Below, piece by piece: positions 6,554 to 12,805 of a stretch of DNA of 12,805 nucleotides (within the stretch, counting starts at the first letter, position 1; each line of letters opens with the position of its first letter). A model generated the notes under the pieces. It saw nothing but the letters and a program-made list of their open reading frames with translations, ran no database searches and was not told where the DNA came from. The translations under genes were made by a program, and so were the position numbers. The DNA comes from Patulibacter sp050252545 (lineage in GTDB: Bacteria; Actinomycetota; Thermoleophilia; Solirubrobacterales; Solirubrobacteraceae): the NCBI GenBank assembly GCA_050252545.1, contig JBFWKS010000102.1, forward strand, positions 1 to 12,805. Direction: 5' to 3'.

Positions 6554-7963
6554 TCAGCCGCGCCGGGCGGACGCGACCGTCTCGCGGGCGGCGCTGACCG
6601 AGTCGGCCAGCGACTCGGCGAGCCGGCCGAGCTGCTCCGCGGTCTGGGCGATCTGCTCCGACACGCCGGTCAACTCCTGGGCGGAGCGCGACACGGTGTC
6701 GACGCCCTCGGAGATCTCGCCGAGCGCCGACGCGGTGGTGTTGACCGCGCCGCCGATCGCACCGAAGCTGCTGCGGGTCTCGTCGGCCTGCTCGGCGACG
6801 GTGCCGACCCGGTCGGTCGTCGACGCCACCGCGGTGGACACGGCGCCGATGGCATCGATCGAGTTCTTGTTCAGCGCCGTGATGTCCTGCAGCGCCTCGC
6901 GGGTGCGGTCGGCGAGCTTGCGGACCTCGTCGGCGACGACCGCGAACCCACGACCGTGCTCGTTGGCGCGGGCCGCCTCGATCGCCGCGTTGAGCGCCAG
7001 CAGGTTGGTCTGGTCGGCGATCTGGCGGATCCCGCCGACGATCTCGGTGATCTCCTCGGACTGCGTGGCGAGCGCCCCGAGCTGGGCGGAGATCTCCTCG
7101 ACCGAGGCGCGCATGTCGGTCACCGCCTGCTCGGTCCCGCCGACGACCTCGTCGCCACTGCGGGCGAGCTCGACACCCTGGGACATCAGGTCGTTGGCGC
7201 CGGTCGCCTTCTCGGCGATGTCGGTCGAGATCCCCGACAGCTCGGCGGCCGACGCGTGCGACTCCTCGGCCGCGGCGGCGAGCATCTCCGACACGGTCGA
7301 GATCTCGCGCTGCTGCTCGGCGAGCTGCTCGGTCTGGGCCTCGAGCTGCTCGACGAGCTGCACGGTCTTGTCGCGCTCGTCGATGAACACCTGGGTGACG
7401 ACCGAGATGTCGGCGGTGACGACCTTGCGGTAGGCCATCAGCGTCTGGGAGAACCGCTCCCGGTCCTCGCCGGTCCGCTCCATCAGCCACGGGATCACGA
7501 CCCGATCGATCCGCAGGATCGCGCCGATGAACGACATGATCGGCAGGTCGATCCGATCGTGGACCACCCCGATCCGCAGTACCGCCTGCAGGCGCTCGTC
7601 GTCGTAGCGTCCGCTGAAGATCGACTGGAAGTACCGCACCAGGGTCTGGCCCAGACGCTCGACGCTCGAGTTGCGCTCGATGATCGCCTTGAGCTCCGGT
7701 TGCAGGAGGATGTGGTCGTAGAACGACACCCGGACCGCCTCGGCCAGGTCGGCCACGTCACCCAGGTCGCGCAGGAGCTGCAGATCGCGGTCGTTGATCA
7801 GCGTGAACGCGGCGAGGTCGGTCCAGCGACGCTCACCCAGGGTCACCTGCCGACCGACGGTGTCGATCTGCATCGGCGACGCGTCGGGGGCCGTCGGGAG
7901 GGCAGGTGCCACGGGGGTGGCGCCGGCTCCACGGGCGGTGCCGTTGCGGGTCATGGTGCGCAC
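6554..7963 (-). CDS. globin-coupled methyl-accepting chemotaxis protein (HemAT-like aerotaxis receptor)
   Basis: Soluble chemoreceptor of about 469 aa. Residues 1-45 are a flexible Ala/Pro leader. Residues 47-195 match a sensor-globin/protoglobin domain, with probable haem-proximal His135 in GVVHDRIDLP (HemAT-type motif). A connecting helix (QLVEQLEAQTEQLAEQQ) leads into the cytoplasmic signalling hairpin. Its tip, at about 300-345, contains EIVGGIRQIADQTNLLALN, IEAARA and GRGFAVVADEVRKLA. There are no membrane segments and no HAMP domain. The family senses O2 by haem and signals to CheA/CheW. The start chosen is GTG 7961-7963, because GAGGAG is 7 nt upstream; the ATG at 7952-7954 would leave 16 nt. 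No C-terminal CheR-tethering pentapeptide is seen. A sigma-28-like promoter lies upstream. Oxygen as ligand is inferred from the domain. Confidence 0.93.
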   Translation of the reverse strand: MRTMTRNGTARGAGATPVAPALPTAPDASPMQIDTVGRQVTLGERRWTDLAAFTLINDRDLQLLRDLGDVADLAEAVRVSFYDHILLQPELKAIIERNSSVERLGQTLVRYFQSIFSGRYDDERLQAVLRIGVVHDRIDLPIMSFIGAILRIDRVVIPWLMERTGEDRERFSQTLMAYRKVVTADISVVTQVFIDERDKTVQLVEQLEAQTEQLAEQQREISTVSEMLAAAAEESHASAAELSGISTDIAEKATGANDLMSQGVELARSGDEVVGGTEQAVTDMRASVEEISAQLGALATQSEEITEIVGGIRQIADQTNLLALNAAIEAARANEHGRGFAVVADEVRKLADRTREALQDITALNKNSIDAIGAVSTAVASTTDRVGTVAEQADETRSSFGAIGGAVNTTASALGEISEGVDTVSRSAQELTGVSEQIAQTAEQLGRLAESLADSVSAARETVASARRG

Positions 7964-7970
7964 GGATGCT

Positions 7971-7976
7971 CTCCTC
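7971..7976 (-). promoter_or_regulatory. ribosome binding site deciding the chemoreceptor start
   Basis: GAGGAG on the minus strand, 7 nt before the GTG at 7961-7963 and 16 nt before the in-frame ATG at 7952-7954. Normal spacing favours the GTG, adding three residues to the protein. Confidence 0.6.
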
Positions 7977-8039
7977 GGTCGCCGACGGGCGGCATCGGGT
8001 CGGGTCGTGGCGGATCGTCGCCGTGACGTGTCGTGTCCG

Positions 8040-8066
8040 TGATCGGCGGCGCACCCCGGTTCTTGA
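8040..8066 (-). promoter_or_regulatory. sigma-28 (FliA/SigD)-type promoter for chemoreceptor and hook operon
   Basis: On the minus strand, TCAAGAAC (8059-8066) is followed after exactly 11 nt by GCCGATCA (8040-8047). The enteric flagellar sigma-28 consensus is TAAAGTTT, 11 nt, GCCGATAA. The -10 element matches 7 of 8 and the -35 element 4 of 8 (core TCAA against TAAA), with correct spacing. A transcript would start near 8033, about 70 nt before the receptor GTG. Sigma-28 promoters classically drive receptor genes, which fits. The match was found by eye; significance in such a GC-rich genome needs a genome-wide scan. Confidence 0.6.
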
Positions 8067-8102
8067 CGCAGTGCCCGACGTCCGTCCGCGGCCGCCTGAG
8101 CC

Positions 8103-9398
8103 TCAGCGCTCGGGGAGCTCGAGGCGATGGCTGGCGCGCGCCGCGTCGCGCAGGTGCTCGTCGACGCCGACGTCGTCGGCGATCGTGGGCCATTCGGCGA
8201 CCACGTCGACGATCTCGCGCAGCACCCGGTCGCTGCGGCCGCGCCTGAGGCCGGCGACGCGGGCCACGGTACGGAGATCATCGACGGTGAAGTCGTCGCG
8301 CTTGCCGTTGATGGTCATCTGGTGGGCCTGCAGCCAGCGGTTGCCGGGCTTGTAGGACCAGGTCAGGTCGTAGGCAGGCGCCAGGCACCAGACGCCGTCG
8401 CGCCCCATGAGGAAGGCGGTGTTCTTGACGTGATCGTCCTGGTTTCGGGCGACGACGTTGAAGACCATCCGCCGGAACAGCTGCTCGGCGTCGACGGCAT
8501 GGAGACCGAGGCCGCGCAAGAGCACCAAAGCCTGCTCGTAGCCGTAGACGCCGGGCTGGTCGTAGTCGACGTGCTCCAGCGCGGCGATCGTCTGGACGTG
8601 GCGCTTGCCGCCGTCGTCGGTGCGGTCGAATCGGCGCGTCATGAAGTGCCGGCGTCCGTGCTCCTCCAGCAGGCGGCAGTCGGTCATCTCGATGCCGGCG
8701 GCGCGTGCCATGTGCCAGTAGGCGAACTCCATGGCACCCCAGCCCTGGGGGTCGCGCAGTCCGTGGTCACCGCCGGCGGCGACGCCGTCGAACTTCAGGA
8801 GCCAGTGGGTGAAGCCCTCGGGGGCCTGCGCCTGGCCGGAGCGGACCCGGCCGGTCCGTTCGTCGAAGGCGATGACGGCCTTTGGTCGGGCGCCACCCGC
8901 GGAGGTGCCGATCGCCAGGATCGCGCGCATCTCCTCCTCGTCAGGGACGAACCGCTCGCGGGCCGAGAGTGCCTCGTTGGCCAGCTCGACGAGCAGGTCG
9001 ACCCGCAGATCGGCGTCGCCGGTCGGACCATGGGACGTGACCGCGGGCTCGAACTCCAGCGCGCCCATCCCGCGCGTTCCCGTGTAGCAGAGCCGCTCGA
9101 CGACATCGAACCCGTCCTCGCTACGGCCCTGCGCGCGCAACCAAGCGCCGACCAGTGTCTGGCCCCAACGATCGGGCAGGGAGTCCGCCAGCAGCCCGGG
9201 CAGACCGTTGAACGCGTCGACGCGCGTCAGCGCGGGGAACGCGTAGGGCACGGAGCGCAAGGGCATGCGGAACGGGGCCGGCTGGATGCCGCTGCGTGCG
9301 AACTCCGGCGTGTACTGGAAGACCGGCACGTCGGTCGGCCCGTCGACCGAGACCGCACCGATCTCGCGCCCCCACAGCTTCACCGCCGCCAGCGTCAT
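8103..9398 (-). CDS. hipA: HipA family serine/threonine kinase toxin
   Basis: 431-aa HipA-type kinase, close to the 440 aa of E. coli HipA, which phosphorylates glutamyl-tRNA synthetase and causes dormancy. The N-terminal subdomain (couple_hipA type) runs to about residue 110, including GLPGLLADSLPDRWG. The kinase region shows GTSAGGARPKA at about 164-174, with Ser166 in the flexible Gly/Ser loop (possible autophosphorylation site) and Lys173. The catalytic loop RNQDDHVKN has Asp321, and APAYDLTWS has metal-binding Asp344. All key residues are present, so it is probably active. Start ATG 9396-9398 has GAGGAGGGGG upstream and overlaps the hipB stop (ATGA). The cellular target is not deducible. 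It reads toward the flagellar operon but ends 37 nt before that operon's candidate promoter. Confidence 0.93.
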   Translation of the reverse strand: MTLAAVKLWGREIGAVSVDGPTDVPVFQYTPEFARSGIQPAPFRMPLRSVPYAFPALTRVDAFNGLPGLLADSLPDRWGQTLVGAWLRAQGRSEDGFDVVERLCYTGTRGMGALEFEPAVTSHGPTGDADLRVDLLVELANEALSARERFVPDEEEMRAILAIGTSAGGARPKAVIAFDERTGRVRSGQAQAPEGFTHWLLKFDGVAAGGDHGLRDPQGWGAMEFAYWHMARAAGIEMTDCRLLEEHGRRHFMTRRFDRTDDGGKRHVQTIAALEHVDYDQPGVYGYEQALVLLRGLGLHAVDAEQLFRRMVFNVVARNQDDHVKNTAFLMGRDGVWCLAPAYDLTWSYKPGNRWLQAHQMTINGKRDDFTVDDLRTVARVAGLRRGRSDRVLREIVDVVAEWPTIADDVGVDEHLRDAARASHRLELPER

Positions 9399-9769
9399 CC
9401 GCTATCCCCCTCCTCGCCCCACGTCCACGCGCCACCGTCGGAGTCCGGCGGCGGCCCGCCCTGGTCGTCGCGGCCGTGACGCACCCGCCGGCGGCGCGCG
9501 CGCTGACGCCGCAGCTCCGCGACCGGACTCCGAAGCTCGGCCTCCAGGGCCACGTCGAGCGCGTCGAGCCGGTCCACGACGCGCAGCAGCTTGACCAGGG
9601 ACGAGAGCTGGATGGAGTCTCCGCGCTCGATGCGCTGCACCGTCGAGCGTGCGACCCCGGCACGGTCGGCCAGCTCGCTCTGCGTCAGGTTGCGGCCGAC
9701 GCGGTGCAGGGCGATCCGTCGGCCGAGCTCGACCACGATCGCATCATCGCTCAACTGCGCCAGGAGCAT
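9395..9769 (-). CDS. hipB: HipB-like XRE-family antitoxin/autorepressor
   Basis: 124-aa DNA-binding protein expected to neutralise the adjacent HipA kinase and repress its own operon. The helix-turn-helix lies at about residues 12-65, with the XRE signature LTQSELADRAGVARSTVQRI (28-47) followed by ERGDS. The remaining C-terminal part is very Arg-rich, then acidic and Gly-rich (ending GEEGDSG), and looks unstructured; it may contact HipA or be degraded. The ATG at 9767-9769 has no Shine-Dalgarno in front (CCTAAGAATCC), so it may be leaderless or weakly translated. The stop overlaps the hipA start in ATGA form, the usual antitoxin-first arrangement. The upstream region contains a palindrome that could be its operator. 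Confidence 0.88.
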   Translation of the reverse strand: MLLAQLSDDAIVVELGRRIALHRVGRNLTQSELADRAGVARSTVQRIERGDSIQLSSLVKLLRVVDRLDALDVALEAELRSPVAELRRQRARRRRVRHGRDDQGGPPPDSDGGAWTWGEEGDSG

Positions 9770-9802
9770 GGATTCTTAGGCTTTGTCGGTCAAAATTGCG
9801 CT

Positions 9803-9831
9803 TACGGCATTGCTTTGCAAGCATTACCGTA
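9803..9831. promoter_or_regulatory. imperfect palindrome, candidate HipB operator
   Basis: Left arm TACGGCATTGCTT (9803-9815) and right arm AAGCATTACCGTA (9819-9831) are inverted repeats matching at 11 of 13 positions around a 3-nt centre. It lies 34 bp upstream of the hipB ATG. HipB-type repressors bind palindromes in their own promoter (E. coli HipB: TATCC, 8 nt, GGATA), so autoregulation is the natural reading. The half-site here differs from the E. coli one, and the link is inferred from position and symmetry only. Confidence 0.5.
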
Positions 9832-9956
9832 TCACGCGTCTCGAGTGCTTGAGCCTGCATCGTGATGCTTTAACGGCTGCTTCTTGGCCTAACGCGTGAA
9901 CTTTCGAGCCTCGGCCACCGGCGCGACGACCTGGCCGGGCCCCGCCCGTGAACGTC

Positions 9957-9986
9957 ATGTCACGGAGCCGTGATCAAGCGGATAAC
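9957..9986 (+). promoter_or_regulatory. weak candidate promoter with internal palindrome for the surface-protein gene
   Basis: ATGTCA (9957-9962; 4 of 6 to TTGACA) and GATAAC (9981-9986; 4 of 6 to TATAAT) are separated by 18 nt, about 47 nt before the ATG at 10033. The perfect palindrome TCACGG-AG-CCGTGA (9960-9973) overlaps the -35 end and spacer, where a repressor could block polymerase. Both parts are eyeballed and weak. Confidence 0.25.
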
Positions 9987-10032
9987 GCCCCTGGGCACGG
10001 TGCGTCCACGGCCATAGCGTCACCCGCCGACC

Positions 10033-12805
10033 ATGACCCCCCGTCGCCAGCCCCCGTCCCCCATGCCGTCACGCCGCCGTGCCCCCGCGCTGCTCGCCGC
10101 CGCGACGGCCGCCGCCGCGCTCGCCGCCGCACCGTCCGCGTCCGCCGCAACGCTCGATCTCACCCATGGCGAGCGGTTCGGCGACGCCCCGAACGAGATC
10201 GTGGACGTGTCGGAGGACGGCCGGTTCCTCGTCGCCACCCAGGGCAAGGGCGTCGTCCGCTACGACCTGTCCGACCTGGACGCACCGAAGCGCACGCACG
10301 TCGTCGACCTGGACGACCCGGCGATCGGCGTCGACCTGGGGAACGGGACCGGCGACGAGCTCGAGCTCGAGACCCCCGACGGCCCGCCCGCGTTCGGCGT
10401 CGTCGTCGCCAACGCCGAGCCCGGCCCGACGTCGGTCGCGCTCGTCCGCGACGCGTACGTCATCGCCCCGTTCAACGCGAAGAACGACAACGTCGACCCG
10501 GCCGATGACGAGGTGTGGGACCCGGCCACCGACGCGACGGTCGACCCGGTCGACGGGTTCGTCGTCCTCCGCGCCGACGACCTGAGCCACGTCCGCACCG
10601 TCCGCTTCGACGATGCGGACCCGGTCACCGGCATCGCCGGCGCGCCCACCGGCACGCCCGGCGAGGACCCGCTGCTGGAGGTCCCCGACTCGGTCGCCGT
10701 CAGCCCCGACGGGACGGGCATGGTCATCGCGGTCGAGAACGACCGCGAGTTCGGCCAGCCGATCACCGCCACCAACCCGTCGCCCGGCGGCGTGCCCGGC
10801 TTCGTCCGTGGCGACCTCTCCGACGCCGACCCGGCGAACTGGACGTTCGACCTCGTCGCGCTCCCGCCCGCGTTCCTCGCCGCCGAGGGCGAGCACGCCC
10901 AGCCGGAGTTCGTCGACGTCAACAACGCCGGTGACGTCGTCGGGTCGATCCAGGAGGCCAACCGGATCGCGATCTTCAACCTCGCCACGCACCCGATCGC
11001 GACCCCGCTGGCCGACGGCGACCTGAAGGACGTCGGCAGCTCGACGTTCGGCGCCGACGTGCAGGACGACAGCGACGAGGGCGACTTCCCGATCCGGTTC
11101 GACTTCCTCACCCAGATCACCCGCGAGCGCCAGCCCGACACCGTCAAGTGGGTGGCGGGCGGCACGCTCGTCGCCCTCGCCAACGAGGGCGAGGACGGCG
11201 ACGTCGGCGGCACCCGCGACTTCTCGATCCACGACCCGGCCGACGGCTCGGTCGTCTCCCACATCGGCACGGCCTTCGAGCGGGCCGCCGCCGACCACGG
11301 GTTCCTCGGCGACGAGCGCAACGCGCCCGGCGACAAGGGCTCCGAGCCCGAGGGCATGGACGTCGTGACGATCGACGGCAAGGAGTACCTGCTCGTCCTC
11401 GGCGAGCGCAGCGAGTCGCTGTCGACCTGGGACATCACGTTCCCGCAATCGCCGCGCCTCATCAGCCACGTGCCCACCGGCGAGGCGCCCGAGGGGATCA
11501 AGGCCCACGCCGGCCGCCGGTTCGTCGTCGTCGCCAACGAGGACACGGTCAACACGCAGGGCGACATCGCGTTCTTCACGCTCCACCGCTTCGTCGACCC
11601 GGCGACGCTCCCCGCCGACCGGCTCATCCCGCGCGGCACGAACACGCCGTACTTCGACGTCCGCGGCCTGGGCGCCGGGCTCGACGCCGACACGCTGGAC
11701 ACCGTCGACGCCACCGTCCCGGCGCGGATCCTGCGGGTGACGCTCGGCGAGCGCGGCTACGCGCCGCTGCGCCAGGTCGTCCCGGTCACCGGCACGACCC
11801 CCGGCGGGGTCGACCTGTCGACGCAGATCCTCCAGGACGTCGCCCCCGCCCCCGGCGGCGGCTGGTGGGTCGTCGGCGGCGAGAACGGGTTCGAGCTCGC
11901 GCGCCTCGACGCGACCGGCGCGCTCGTGCAGGCGTACGACGCGCCCAACGACCAGTCCCCGTCAGGCGTCGCCGTGAGCCCCGACGGCGCGACCGTCTGG
12001 GTGTCGGTCGGTGGCGACGGCAACACCGCCGGCCGCCGCCTCCACCGGCTCGACGTCGCGAGCGGGACGTTCACCTCGATCGACGACGTCGTCGCGGCCG
12101 GGTCGTCGGATCGCATCCTCGACGTGGCGCTCACCGGCGACGGAGACCTGCTGACCGTCCGCGCCAACCCGAACAAGAGCATCTCGACCGCGACCGTCGA
12201 GCGGCTGTCCCTCTCGCCCGACGGCGCGGCGATCACCGGCCGCCGGACACTGGCGACGATCCCGGTCTCGGCGAGCCGGTCGGGCACCGACATGACCGCG
12301 CTCGCGCTGCGTCCCGGCGGCGAGCTGTGGGCGGCGAGCGGATCGCGCGACGGCGGCGGCCACATCGGGCACGCCGACCTGCGCCGCCTCGCGACCCTGC
12401 CGGCCCCGACGAACCGCAGCCGGCCGCACCTCACCGGCGACGCGGTGGTCGGCCAGACGCTGACCTGCACCGACGGCACGTGGGACGACGCGACGTCGTT
12501 CACCCGTCAGTGGCTCCGCGACGGCGAGGTCATTCCCGGCGCGACCGACTCCACGTACACGCTGACCGCCGCCGACCAGGGCCGGCGCGTCACCTGCGTC
12601 GTCGTCGCCGCCGGCGACGACGCGCTCCAGGTCGCCGAATCGCGCGCCGCGATCGCGGTGCCCGCCGCGCAGGACGGGACCGACGGCCAGGACGGGGCGC
12701 CCGGGCAGGACGGGCACGCGGGCCCGAAGGGCGACGCCGGTGCCGCGGGTCCAAAGGGCGATGCGGGCGTGCCCGGCCCGCTCGGCCCACAGGGCCCGGC
12801 CGGGC
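10033..12805 (+). CDS. secreted multidomain protein: choice-of-anchor-I-like propeller, Ig-like domain, collagen-like repeats (3' end outside window)
   Basis: Open for 924 codons and still open at the window edge, so the C-terminus is missing. From the ATG at 10033 (alternative ATG 10063) it begins with a signal peptide: RRR at 14-16, an Ala/Leu-rich core to about residue 33, and likely cleavage after ASA near 38. Residues about 40-790 are beta-rich, with repeated blade-like phrases (VAVSPDGTG, GVAVSPDGA, LVVLGERSES). The section EPEGMDVVTIDGKEYLLVLGE, followed by WDI and PEGIKAHAGRRFVVVANED, resembles choice-of-anchor-I / phytase-esterase-like propeller proteins. Residues about 798-876 form an Ig-like domain (GQTLTC, then QWLRDG, ATDSTYTLTAADQG and Cys812/Cys855). 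Gly-X-Y triplets start at residue 882. Probably an exported surface or matrix protein; enzymatic activity is not demonstrable. No Shine-Dalgarno is evident. Distinct from flagellar neighbours and transcribed away from hipBA. Confidence 0.85.
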   Translation, partial: MTPRRQPPSPMPSRRRAPALLAAATAAAALAAAPSASAATLDLTHGERFGDAPNEIVDVSEDGRFLVATQGKGVVRYDLSDLDAPKRTHVVDLDDPAIGVDLGNGTGDELELETPDGPPAFGVVVANAEPGPTSVALVRDAYVIAPFNAKNDNVDPADDEVWDPATDATVDPVDGFVVLRADDLSHVRTVRFDDADPVTGIAGAPTGTPGEDPLLEVPDSVAVSPDGTGMVIAVENDREFGQPITATNPSPGGVPGFVRGDLSDADPANWTFDLVALPPAFLAAEGEHAQPEFVDVNNAGDVVGSIQEANRIAIFNLATHPIATPLADGDLKDVGSSTFGADVQDDSDEGDFPIRFDFLTQITRERQPDTVKWVAGGTLVALANEGEDGDVGGTRDFSIHDPADGSVVSHIGTAFERAAADHGFLGDERNAPGDKGSEPEGMDVVTIDGKEYLLVLGERSESLSTWDITFPQSPRLISHVPTGEAPEGIKAHAGRRFVVVANEDTVNTQGDIAFFTLHRFVDPATLPADRLIPRGTNTPYFDVRGLGAGLDADTLDTVDATVPARILRVTLGERGYAPLRQVVPVTGTTPGGVDLSTQILQDVAPAPGGGWWVVGGENGFELARLDATGALVQAYDAPNDQSPSGVAVSPDGATVWVSVGGDGNTAGRRLHRLDVASGTFTSIDDVVAAGSSDRILDVALTGDGDLLTVRANPNKSISTATVERLSLSPDGAAITGRRTLATIPVSASRSGTDMTALALRPGGELWAASGSRDGGGHIGHADLRRLATLPAPTNRSRPHLTGDAVVGQTLTCTDGTWDDATSFTRQWLRDGEVIPGATDSTYTLTAADQGRRVTCVVVAAGDDALQVAESRAAIAVPAAQDGTDGQDGAPGQDGHAGPKGDAGAAGPKGDAGVPGPLGPQGPAG
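12676..12804 (+). repeat. collagen-like Gly-X-Y tract (continues past window)
   Basis: Fourteen uninterrupted Gly-X-Y triplets plus a following Gly, encoded in frame with the secreted protein, from GTD GQD GAP through two GPK-GDA pairs to GPQ GPA. Bacterial collagen-like tracts form triple helices and are usually followed by a C-terminal anchor or trimerisation domain, not visible here. Lys-Gly-Asp (KGD) occurs twice, a triplet context that stabilises bacterial and animal triple helices. At DNA level it is an imperfect 9-bp periodicity prone to slippage. Confidence 0.9.

Larger units (their letters stand above)
9770..10032. other. AT-rich divergent intergenic region between hipBA and the surface-protein gene
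   Basis: 263 bp without a credible gene. Bases 9771-9900 are 65/130 G+C by hand count (50%), strikingly low against flanking DNA above 70%. The segment holds the 29-bp palindrome at 9803-9831 and four copies of TGCTT (9811, 9846, 9866, 9878). GC then climbs again to 10032. Both flanking genes diverge from it, so it must hold both promoters. I could not fix a convincing -35/-10 pair for hipB; TTGCAA with AATTTT 17 nt on, in the minus strand, is only a weak candidate. The composition may reflect promoter function or a foreign origin of the toxin-antitoxin locus. Confidence 0.6.

Noticed and set aside
6042..7490. A single long minus-strand frame reading upstream of fliJ into the receptor gene
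   Set aside because: Only the last 151 codons resemble FliJ; the upstream part is an out-of-frame shadow of the receptor, so the start was placed at GTG 6495-6497.
8096..8106. CTGAG/CTCAG inverted repeat at the hipA stop as a terminator
   Set aside because: Only 5-bp arms with a 1-nt centre and no U-tract; too short to call.
10069..11714. Minus-strand open frames of about 500 codons
   Set aside because: They are antisense to the secreted protein, whose plus-strand reading has a signal peptide, Ig and collagen signatures. The antisense products are Arg/Val/Gly- or Ser-rich without motifs.

Overview
The window is very GC-rich (visibly about 70% or more), has GTG starts beside ATG, and shows stop/start overlaps in ATGA or GTGA form. 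It carries a hook-assembly operon of Gram-positive type (flbD/swrD after flgE), a soluble globin chemoreceptor, and a large secreted protein with an Ig-like domain and Gly-X-Y repeats. Together these suggest a motile, high-GC actinobacterium. A deep-branching Thermoleophilia/Solirubrobacterales-type organism (Patulibacter, Conexibacter, Solirubrobacter) is my best guess, by inference only.

Layout. At 38-1965 (+), an alpha/beta-hydrolase overlaps a nitronate monooxygenase-family flavoprotein, forming a small catabolic operon. At 1966-2207, between two convergent operons, lie two 51-bp palindromic copies of a REP-like element, exactly 73 bp apart. At 2208-7963 (-), a tightly packed motility operon reads, in transcription order: globin-coupled methyl-accepting protein, fliJ, a lytic transglycosylase, fliK, flgD, flgE, flbD/swrD. 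A good sigma-28-type promoter match (8040-8066) precedes it. At 8103-9769 (-), a hipB-hipA type toxin-antitoxin pair has a 4-base overlap. At 9770-10032, an unusually AT-rich divergent intergenic region carries a 29-bp imperfect palindrome (candidate HipB operator). At 10033-12805 (+), a secreted protein runs off the window: signal peptide, long beta-rich region of choice-of-anchor-I type, Ig-like domain, then collagen-like triplets.

How the genes work together. FliJ serves the flagellar export apparatus. The transglycosylase probably opens the wall for the rod. FliK measures the hook, FlgD caps it, FlgE builds it, and FlbD/SwrD tunes motor output. The receptor in front probably reports oxygen or redox to the chemotaxis system. 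No CheA/CheW, motor (mot/fli) or flagellin genes are in the window, so this is one segment of a larger or dispersed flagellar regulon. I found no convincing novel defence or mobile system. The most interesting items are the paired palindromes, the sigma-28-like promoter in front of a receptor-led hook operon, the low-GC island at hipBA, and the collagen/Ig surface protein.
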